Below, piece after piece: positions 55,861 through 64,000 of a stretch of 64,000 bases of DNA. The position numbers were made by a program, and so were the translations under genes. The stretch is taken from NCBI GenBank assembly GCA_024291935.2, contig CM044312.1, forward strand, positions 46,320,001 through 46,384,000, in the 5' to 3' direction. Within the stretch, counting starts at the first letter, position 1. Every line of letters starts with the position of its first letter. Below the pieces are notes generated by a model that did not search any database, was not told the origin of the DNA, and saw nothing but the letters and a program-made list of their open reading frames with translations. This stretch comes from Okapia johnstoni. Its lineage: Eukaryota; Chordata; Mammalia; Artiodactyla; Giraffidae.

Positions 55861-58164
55861 AACACCCAGAGAAACTTTCATGAGGGGCCAAGTAATGACT
55901 TTGCACAGGGTAGTTGGGCCTGGGCACAGTGAAGGTGAGGGCGAACTAACTCTGTTACAAGAAAGAAGTGACTCCACCAAAAGGAGTTTTCCACTTCTCT
56001 TGTGATAGTGTACAGAACAATGCTGGTTCTTCCTGAAAGGATGGACACACGCACACTCAGTTTAAAGAGAGACAGAAGCCTTCTGCTGGCAGAGCTAGAA
56101 TTTTGCAGAGCATGTTAGAGGGAAACAGAGTCTTCCAAAGAAATCAAAGGCTCAGTTTGAAAAGATTTTTTTCAAGAGAACTGCAGAAGCAATAGCTGAG
56201 ATATAGTGACTGAAGGCAAGAAGCAGATGTCAAGATTAAGACATCTTAGACTGTAGCCTGGAAGGAAGGAACCAGTGGGATAAATACCCTGACCTTTCTC
56301 AACTCCTGCCCTTTGATCTCCTGCCAGCGCGTCCCAATGGCCAAAGCAAACCAGCAGCTGGAGGGCAGGAAGCCTGGGGCCAGGCAGCCCCAGGAGGCCA
56401 GCTTTTCGAGGTACAGAGCAGTGTGGAGATGGTGGAGATGGATCCAGAATACAAGCCCTGAATGAAGGAGCACACTCAGAGTCTGTGATGCGGACTCTAT
56501 GATCACCTGGACCAGGGAGGTCTGATCTGTAGGCCCAACCTAACTATTACATTCAAGGTTCCGCAGCCGGGAAGGACAAAACTTTGATAAGCATTGTTCC
56601 TGTTTTGTGTTTGAGGCTGAATTTGGTCTGTGTGTGCTAATGCTGCAGAAGCATTCCAAAAAAATACCATAGGTGAATACATGCAGGAGTGTCTGTGTGC
56701 CCCACGTTAATTATTATAAGTCAGGGCAGCGAGGGGGGTTGTATTACTTAGTAAAATTGATTAAATTAAAACCCCAACACAATAAATACACAGCAAAGGA
56801 TACTGTTCTATACAGTAAGCAGCAATGACACATCTGGGGACTGAAGGAATAATGTGAGTATAATATTTAGGTATCACATTTCCAATGATGCATAGCCAGG
56901 ATTTCTAGGGATGTAGAGGAAACAGGGAGGGAGAATCCACAGGAAGGTGGGCTGCAGGGGAACATGACCTTGGTCCTCAGCTGGGAGGCAACTCTGTGGT
57001 GAGGGCTCTGATGATAAGGAGCCTCTCTCTGGGTGACTTGGCCAACTGGCCACATCAAATCGCATTCTCACTTCTGCCATCTGGCAAACTGGATGTGAAT
57101 TTTAAGAGGCAGAGCATCAAACTCTGACTTGTCCCATTTATTCTTTTCCAAGATGTCAGTTGCTGACATATTTGTAGCCAAATAGGAGTATCCTAAGGCT
57201 GCAGAGAGAGTGAGGAAGCCTGGCAAAAGCTGGAAAAGTGAAAACCTTGCCTGGACAGCAGCAGAGGTTTCTGAGTGACCTTCAAAAGCCCAACTTAGCA
57301 CCCATCACTCAAAGCCCTCCCTGTTTCTGAAAGGGAAGGTGCCCATATTGAAACAATGCCTACACCACACGGGGCTCTATGAGCTCCACTACTGGGTTGC
57401 TGCCCAGTGCAATTTAACTTTAGCCTGGGCCCCAGGAGCCAGTTGGAGGTGGCCAGCCTTGAACATGACACTCCATGGTTTTCAAGACCACACTGTATCC
57501 TTAGGGATGGCCCGTCTGCAAATGCCCAGGCCATGACCCCCTTCCCCTTCCATGCACCCTGTTGAACTGAGTCAGCATCTCCATGGCACTGGGGCAGCAC
57601 TCATGCTAGAGGCTGCTCACCTAGTGGACAGTGATTATACCCTGAATCAGGCAAAATGAAGACACAGGGCTCTCAATCCAGGTGTGCAGAGGCCGGCGGA
57701 GTGGAGAGGTCCCCTGACTGAAATACTGGGGACAGACTCCATACAGTTATACATGCCTACATAATTGTTCACAGGCTTCCCACAGAGGCCAGAATCATCA
57801 CAAAAGTACATACATTTGATGCAGAGAAAATGAAGGCCTGAACCAAAGCAGTAAAATAAAATAAAAAGTATAAAATCCAGCCCCCCACCACCACCATTGC
57901 TCGGGGACCTGGTTTCCTCTAGTGGATACTCACATGGCCTGGGAGTCCTACAGATGACTGCACGCCTCTCTACCTCTGAATCCCACTTCATATTGGGCAT
58001 ATTTGCCCAGAAGGAATGCATTTGTCCCATACAATTTTTTAAAAGAAATACATTTTCCTTTTAATGAGAACCCTATAAGCTTTACTTGACCCCGAAATGC
58101 AGTGGAGGTCCCAACCGAGGTACCATTTCCTCTGGACTCTGGAGTGTGAATAAGACCCAACTTG
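55861..58164. other. Long unique stretch
   Basis: No SINE, LINE or gene is recognised in 2.3 kb. 56700-56790 is AT-rich with 'cacgttaattattataagtc'. Open frames up to 127 codons (57647-58030, minus) show no domain. Confidence 0.45.
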
Positions 58165-58325
58165 CCAGCACCTCCTCTGTGCCAGGTCCCTGCTAGATTG
58201 TTAAGAGCATCATTTCACTTAATCCTCATAACTTCTGAGCTGTATTTTATTTTTAGCCCCATTTTACCGAGAGGAGATGGGTTCAAAGAGGAAAAGCAAG
58301 TCACCTATAGTCACCTGGGCAGGGT
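58165..58325 (-). repeat. MIR SINE
   Basis: 'cctcctctgtgccaggtccc', 'tcacttaatcctcataactt', 'ccccattttaccgagaggag' and 'gcaagtcacctatagtcacc' follow the reverse MIR order. Confidence 0.8.
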
Positions 58326-59499
58326 GACTATCACTCCATACACCTCATGCTCTTTAACAAATGACAACAAAAAGTTAAAAATCCAAGATTCCATTTCTTG
58401 ACTCCCAAAGTTCTGCTTTTGAATTCAGTGACATGACCCTGCAATCCAAGCTGTGCAGGGTGGAGATTGAGCTCAAAATCCACTGCCCATGGGCTGGACC
58501 GGTGTGCAGGCAAGGAGAGGGCACTGCTGCCCACCGCTGTCCCCGGCATGTACCTTTCCCTGGTCCAGGCTGGATGCTTCCCAGGTAATCTGCCCCCATG
58601 AGAAGCAACTTCTTCCAGGCTGTGTTTAAGCAATGGGTATAGACTAGGCCTGCTCCTGGAGGTGGGGTCTGCCCTGGCAGCTGACATCTGGTGTCAGGAT
58701 ACCCCCTCCTCCTGGTCCTGGTCATCAGTGAGCGGGGAGGCGGGTAGTCATCTCCACTGGGCGAGTCCTGCTTGGGTCCATGCTCAGGCTTCCTTGCACC
58801 TTCTCCCAGTGAGGAAACTGCGTCCTTTCATCAATCTCTAATGAGGTCTGTACCTGTTTTAACAAGAGCCAATGCTATCCAGGCTATTTGCAGAGTCTTT
58901 ATAAAACTTTGCTTCGGAATCCCTGGAGAGAAAGAAAGATTCCCTAAACATCTTTTTCCCTCACCTTTGAAGGAGCTCTCATCCAATATCCTCTCTACTT
59001 CTCTAAACCAAATGAAAGACATTCTTTGCAATCTCTCTAATTAACAGTTTGTTTTATTTTTCAATATCTGGTGGCCGATTTAGTTTAAGGTCCTTGGAGA
59101 ATTTAAACTACATGGATTAAATAAAAGCAGCTGGAAAGTGGAGAATGTTTCAGCAGAGTTTTCCCCTCTCTTTTTAATTGGTAGCAGCACAATCTGTAAC
59201 AAGGTGAGTCTAATTCCATTCTGCTGAAAGAGGAAGAAAGTTTTACTTTTATTATCCTTCCAAGACTAGCAAATCGGCAGAGTTGGTGGATTTTTGTGTG
59301 TGTTCTCCCCCCTAATATAATGAAAAGGAGGAAAGCCCCAGTTTCTTTCCATTTCTGAGGAATCATCAAGTGTGGAGGTCAAATGAGGAGATAGACATGT
59401 CTCTTGCATGAAGTCTTTGCCTTACTCTGGAATCCTGATCTTGGTATCCATTTTATCCAGGAGCATGGGCTGGCTGCACTGTCCCCAGCCATTAAAGCC
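58326..59499. other. Unique DNA, possible conserved part
   Basis: No gene is recognised. 58960-59270 is repeat-free and AT-rich with 'tctctaattaacagtttgtt' and 'ctttttaattggtagcagca'. Overlapping frames at 58331-58725 (minus, up to 118 codons) lack features. Confidence 0.45.
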
Positions 59500-59760
59500 A
59501 GCCTGGTCTTGCTCCTCTTGGAAGCATGAAACGCCTTCTCTCCTCCAGCAACTCTGCAACAGCTTCCTATTGGGGACAGGTGGGCCTCTGCTTTACATCA
59601 GCTGTTTCCTTGACCTCTGGGCCAGTTGATTACCTGCTTTCAAGGCCTCCCTCAAGCCTCACCTGCTCCACGAAGCTTCCCCAGACTAACACAAACTCAT
59701 CAGACTACTCCCCTTCTGTGAATTACACACAGTCCTGCACTGTTGGGCATAATTCTCCAG
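59500..59760 (+). repeat. L2 LINE fragment
   Basis: 'ctttcaaggcctccctcaag', 'ctcacctgctccacgaagct' and 'tccccagactaacacaaact' follow the well-known L2 3' segment; flanks are weaker. Confidence 0.6.
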
Positions 59761-59879
59761 GTGTGACCACAGCAGTATGGGCAGCAAGCTTCAAGCTTTC
59801 ACAGACCTGTTAAAAACCATTGTTTATGTAGTCTCAGTGCTCTTATACTGGTCAATTAAAAAGCAACTAGATACAGCCT

Positions 59880-60280
59880 TAATGGAAGGCAGCTTAGTAA
59901 TAAGAATCAAAAAACTTTAAATTTCATTGGGCCTTTGACCTACCAATTATACCGCTAGGAATATATCCTCAGAGAAAAATTATATATGAAGAATGCTCAT
60001 TAGAAGTATTTATTACTTCTAAAATTTGGAAATAGTCCAAATGTCTAACAATAGGAAAATAGATAAATAAATTATATAGCAGTTATACAATGGACTAGTC
60101 TACAGCCATTGAAAATATCACATATAATATTTAATGACAGGGAAAGTTATTCAGGTTATTTTTTAAGTAGAGAAACAGACTTTAACGGCAAGTTTTACTT
60201 TTAATAATACAATATACATCTTTGATTTATAAAAGTCTAATGCTATTTTATATTTTTACTCTTTTATCATTGAATTAGCT
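59880..60280 (+). repeat. Old L1 3' region fragment
   Basis: 'gggcctttgacctaccaatt', 'ctaggaatatatcctcagag', 'aatagtccaaatgtctaaca', 'tacaatggactagtctacag' and 'ccattgaaaatatcacatat' follow an old mammalian L1 3' sequence. Confidence 0.65.
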
Positions 60281-60445
60281 GTTCTTTGTTCCTTTGACTA
60301 TCAAAAGAATTACCAACAAAACTGCAGAAAATCACTTCTGCCTGGGGCAACTTTAGGAGTATATAGCCATTCAAAGATTCTTTCTTTGCAGTTCATCTAC
60401 CTTCCCGCGACTTTATTAGTCAGAGACTGATGCTTGATATTGCCT

Positions 60446-60727
60446 CTGTGTGCGTGTGCATGTGCGTGTGCATGTGTGTGTGTGTCGTGTGTGCGTGCAC
60501 GCGCGCACGTGCACTCAGTTGCTTCAGTCATGTCTGACTTTTTGAGACCCTATGGACTGTAGCCTGCCAGGCTCCTCTGTCCATGGGACTTTCCAGGCAA
60601 GAATACTGGAGTGGGTTGCCATGCCCTCCTCCAGGAGAGCTTCCCAACCCAGGGATCGAACCCGCGTCTCTTACATCTCCTGCATCGTAGGCAGATTCTT
60701 TACTACTGAGCCACCTGGGAAGTCCCA
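60446..60727 (-). repeat. Bov-tA SINE with TG microsatellite tail
   Basis: Reverse complement from 'gagccacctgggaagtccca' to 'gttgcttcagtcatgtctga'. The tail is a TG/CG repeat of about 60 bases (60446-60510). A perfect 11-bp target-site duplication, tgatattgcct, at 60435-60445 and 60728-60738 encloses both SINE and microsatellite. Confidence 0.95.
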
Positions 60728-60738
60728 TGATATTGCCT

Positions 60739-61374
60739 ATTGACTGGCAAACCAAGACCCTAGTGAGAATGAAACCTGATGTCTTCCTGAATATGGACCA
60801 CACTGCCTCTTCCCCGCTAAGGTCTAATTTTGGCCAAGGGGTGAAAGCTTGTATTGAGTCAGGTCTATGGTCCCAGTTCACAAGATAATATTTTAATTTG
60901 CCTTTTGTTCCCTCACTTGTATTGGTGAGAGCTGCAGCTACTGACCCCTTTTGAGTCACTCATACACATACACACACACACTCACTTCTGTTGCTCGTGC
61001 TTAGTTTCCCAGCTACTGGAAAGAGAATCTAACGTTTCTTTTTCAAAGGTCAAGTCTATAAGAGTTATTAATTTCCTGTTTGAGCTAATTTGAAGAATAG
61101 CCTTCAGAAAGGAGAGAGGATGAGGTGGCATTCTATAACAGTGCCTCCCTCTCCAGGGCTCCTCATGAACAGAAGTGGGTCTTGGGAGCAGGTGAGTGCA
61201 GCGGTGTCAAGGACCTCAGGGCATAGAACTTCATGGTTTCTGGCTTCTCAAGGAAGCTTCAGAAACAGTGGGTTTTCTATGCTCCATAAAGCCTGCCTCA
61301 GTTAGTAACTTTTGGACACTGATGAACAGATGAGTGCCATAGAATTCATGCTTTTTAGAGAACCGGAGTTTCTC
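60739..61374. other. Unique DNA, nothing recognised
   Basis: Apart from a short CA run (60961-60985), no repeat or gene is recognised. Confidence 0.45.
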
Positions 61375-61494
61375 TTTTTTTTTTGCCATGCCATGCAGCT
61401 CACAGGATGCCAGCTTCCTGACCAGAGAATGAACTGGGGCCAGGGCAGTGAAGGCTCAGAATCTTAACCACTAAGCCCCTAGGGAGCCCCCTAG
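61375..61494 (-). repeat. CHR-2-type SINE
   Basis: 'gccatgccatgcagctcaca', 'cagcttcctgaccagagaat', 'tcttaaccactaagccccta' and an A/T tail (T10 near 61374-61384). Diverged, no clear duplication. Confidence 0.8.
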
Positions 61495-62274
61495 GCAATT
61501 GGGGGTTTCTAAGCCTGGCAGGGAGGGATCCATCCTACTCCTATCACAATTCCTTCATCTTTTTATGCAAGGAAGATCTGCCAGACTCCACTGCTCTTAT
61601 GAGTACCAGCCCCCACCATGGCTCAAAGAGGATTTTAACAACCCTTCTATGCCCCCTCCCTCAGGCAAGTTTTTAATAGTTGTTTCCCCATCCTAACCAA
61701 GCTTCCAAAGCCAGGGGATCAAAAGTAATAAAGGCTCCGGGGGATCAGACTTTAGAAATCGAATTCAATTCAAATCACCTTTGTTGAATTCTTGGGGCTG
61801 CATATACGACTAGGACATTGCATTTTCTAAAGAAACAGCAGTCGTTAGCATAATAACCTCAAGATATCTGTCATATGCTTTTTGGGGAAAAATAGCACAC
61901 ATATATATACATATATATGTATATGATAATACCATTTTTAGACAAACACATCTATGTATAAGTAAATAATAGTATATACATTTAAAAAATTTGTAAGAAT
62001 GCAAAACATGCTGTTAATATAATTAGAAAGGGAGGATTTATTTTATTCTATGTACTTTGTTTTCTTTTTTTACGAGCAAAAATTAGTTCTTAATAAAGAT
62101 TTAAATTTTTTAAAAATAGAGACTTTGAAAGAGTTTCATGAAAAATAAAATTATAATGAAATACACTAGAATACTCAGAACTTTAAGTTATTTTAGATTT
62201 GAAATTCTTTTCTGTAATTCTTTTTTTTATTTATCCAACACATATTTTTGAACATCTCTGTTCTCAGCATTTTA
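61495..62274. other. Unique AT-rich DNA
   Basis: 61895-61925 is a CA/TA repeat with a small palindrome (acatatatatgt). No gene is recognised. Confidence 0.45.
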
Positions 62275-62746
62275 TTACTCAGTTTAGTTCAGTCGCTCAG
62301 TTGTGTCCGACTCTTTGCGACCCCATGAACCACAGCACGCCAGGCCTCCCTGTCCATCACCAACTCCCAGAGTCTACCCAAACCCATGTCCATCGAGTCA
62401 GTGATGCCATCCAACCATCTCATCCTCTGTCGTCCCCTTCTCCTCCCGCCCCCAATCCTACCCAGCATTAGGGTCTTTTCCAATGAGTCAACTCTTCGCA
62501 TGAGGTGGCCAAAGTATTGGAGTCTCAGCTTCAACATCAGTCCTTCCAATGAACACCCAGGACTGATCTCCTTTAGGATGGACTGGTTGGATCTCCTTGC
62601 AGTCCAAGGGACTCTCAAGAGTCTTCTCCAACACCACAGTTCAAAAGCATCAATTCTTCGGCGCTCAGCTTTCTTCACAGTCCAACTCTCACATGCATAC
62701 ATGACCACTGGAAAAACCATAGCCTTGACTAGACGGACCTTTGTTG
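62275..62746 (-). repeat. BovB LINE, 3' fragment
   Basis: Begins with the terminal repeat (agtttagttcagtcgctcag) and runs through the C-terminal coding region to 'gactagacggacctttgttg'. A 143-codon frame (62289-62720) is open throughout and close to the other copies, so this fragment is little decayed. It is 5'-truncated. Confidence 0.95.
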
Positions 62747-62859
62747 CTAGGTGATTTTAAAAGTTAAAATGGACTGGGTCAGGGGAGGGTAGAAGAAGCA
62801 TAAAAGAACCAAAAAGGAAGGCCAAAGAACTAGAAGACAAGGTCATTATGCTTAAACTT

Positions 62860-62989
62860 ACAAAATTCATTGCATCCAAGCATCAATCCATCCCCTCAGT
62901 GAATATATACTACTTGCAAGACCCTATGCTAAGTACTTCAGGGTATAAAGAGGTTAGAAAAATCACTCCCACCTGTAACAATTCTGCCG
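62860..62989. repeat. Ancient mammalian interspersed repeat, family not resolved
   Basis: 'ctacttgcaagaccctatgc', 'taagtacttcagggtataaa' and a 'cccacctgtaacaattctgc' block fit the repeat type at 2018. Low confidence. Confidence 0.4.
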
Positions 62990-63445
62990 TCAAGGCCCTA
63001 GAATGTTTGCCCTATGCCGTGGACATGGTAGTGCCCCTCCCAGAGCCACCTTCATCAGAAGATCCACTATTCCAGCGGCTGGGAGTGTTGGGCCAGCAGC
63101 CTTCAGCTGTCAGTTCCTTCAGGGATGCCCTCAGCTCCAGAAAGCCACCTGCCCAAGTTTTGACCCCTCCCATGTGGCTGATACCCAATAACTGACTCTT
63201 ACAGGAGTATAAAGGCCCAGACATCTCAGCCCAACTTGGGAACACTCTAAGGGGATATACTACATCCAGAGCACCTGTGGAACTGCTGAGTCTATTGCCA
63301 GGTCTGCCTCACAGTTTGGTTTCTCCCTCTATCTATTCTCTCCCATTTTCCACAGGTGATGATATCCAAGGCATTCCTTAATAAACATCCTTTTCATTAA
63401 ATTCCCTCTCAGAGTCTGCTTCCTAGGGAATCCAACCTGCAACAC
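62990..63445 (+). repeat. LTR-like repeat with TATA box and poly(A) signal
   Basis: 'cccaataactgactcttaca', a TATA-like gtataaaggc at 63208-63217, 'tcacagtttggtttctccct', aataaa at 63380-63385, and the end 'cagagtctgcttcctaggga' followed by 'atccaacctgcaaca'. The spacing of TATA box to aataaa (about 170 bases) fits an LTR. Family not named. Confidence 0.55.
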
Positions 63446-63544
63446 ACTAGCCCTATAAAATCCAATATTTACAGAAAATGTTAGAATAAGTTGGATTCAT
63501 CTCCTTGGCATTAGTCTGGCCAGGGTAGTTACAGAAGCAGTATT
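63446..63544. other. Unique DNA, nothing recognised
   Basis: Short spacer between the LTR-like repeat and the hAT relic. Confidence 0.4.
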
Positions 63545-63552
63545 GTGTAGGG

Positions 63553-63724
63553 CAGGGGTAGCAAACTATTCTGCAAAGGGTCAGACAGTCGGGCTTTGCA
63601 GGCCACAAAAAGTTTCTGTTGCGTATTCTGTGTGTGTGTGTGTTTAAGATGAAAAATCATTCTTAGCTCACTGGCTGTAGAATATACAGGCTGCCTGCCA
63701 ACAGATGGTAGTTTACTGACCCTG
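63553..63724. mobile_element. hAT-type DNA transposon relic
   Basis: Terminal inverted repeats of 16 bp, 13 matching: caggggtagcaaacta at 63553-63568 and tagtttactgaccctg at 63709-63724. An imperfect 8-bp duplication (6 of 8), gtgtaggg versus gtgtggag, flanks it, as expected for hAT. It contains 'gtcgggctttgcaggccaca' and a GT microsatellite at 63628-63643. Non-coding. Confidence 0.75.
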
Positions 63725-63732
63725 GTGTGGAG

Positions 63733-64000
63733 CATTAAGAGCACAGACTTGTTAGGAGATTGTTCTCCAGGGGTCTCTCATATTTCTCACATCTAGCAAA
63801 GCAGAGGTGTGAATAACATTGTCCCACACTTATCTTTTTAAGCATTTTGTATAGCCTACAGCCTGGGAAGGTACAGCATCTCCCTCCACAGAAGCGGTCA
63901 GACATATTCTCTGCCTACTGTAAAAGACAGCCATTTAGGTGACACGGAAAACAGAGTCCATAAGTCTCTCTTGGCATCAAGCCCATTTCATATTTTTCCA
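63733..64000. other. Unique DNA, nothing recognised
   Basis: No gene or nameable repeat. Confidence 0.4.

Overview
The window looks like a non-coding stretch of a ruminant (most likely bovid) nuclear genome. This rests on repeats diagnostic of the lineage: BovB (RTE-type) LINEs, tRNA-derived Bov-tA SINEs, two dimeric Bov-A2 SINEs and several CHR-type SINEs of whales, hippos and ruminants. They sit over an older mammalian layer of MIR, L2, L1, MLT1-like LTRs and hAT/mariner-type DNA transposon relics. I cannot separate cattle, buffalo, sheep and goat from this sequence. I found no protein-coding exon of a host gene that I would defend, and no independent tRNA, rRNA, CRISPR or prokaryotic feature. 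The window is best read as intergenic or deep intronic DNA.

Layout. 1-8050: mostly unique DNA with Bov-tA insertions (2398, 3009, 5024, 6020, 6543), MIR pieces, and a homeodomain/octamer-rich AT island near 6950-7050. 8050-11080: BovB fragments with SINEs nested in and around them, including a copy flanked by an unusually long direct repeat. 11080-23100: older repeats (MER5-like, MIR, CHR-2), a young Bov-A2 at 21362, and a large repeat-poor island at 15040-17385. 23101-26438: a full-length BovB on the minus strand with target-site duplications; its reading frame is broken. 26440-32830: mainly old retroelement sequence (MLT1-like LTR, a 3.5-kb 5'-truncated L1 carrying a CHR SINE, a BovB end and a Bov-tA piece, a second L1 fragment, an ERVL-type solo LTR, and a plus-strand L1 3' UTR).

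32830-40900: mostly unique DNA with a few SINEs and an orphan poly(A) insertion. 40900-42750: BovB and CHR copies. 42750-45550: MIR, L2 and a GC-richer unique patch. 45550-49690: two L1 copies split by younger SINE and BovB insertions. 49690-54850: L2, an MLT1-like LTR, Bov-tA and Bov-A2 copies, and a small palindromic mariner-type MITE. 54850-62270: unique DNA with an MLT1-like LTR, MIR, L2, L1 and a Bov-tA whose 3' tail has become a TG microsatellite. 62270-64000: a BovB 3' fragment, an LTR-like repeat and a hAT-type relic.

The only coding capacity recognised is transposon-derived. BovB supplied reverse transcriptase and endonuclease; Bov-tA and Bov-A2 copy its 3' end and are thought to be mobilised by it. 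Many insertions still carry readable target-site duplications, so the order of insertion can be worked out locally. Repeat-family names are recognised by eye from consensus knowledge; edges are approximate unless a target-site duplication fixes them.
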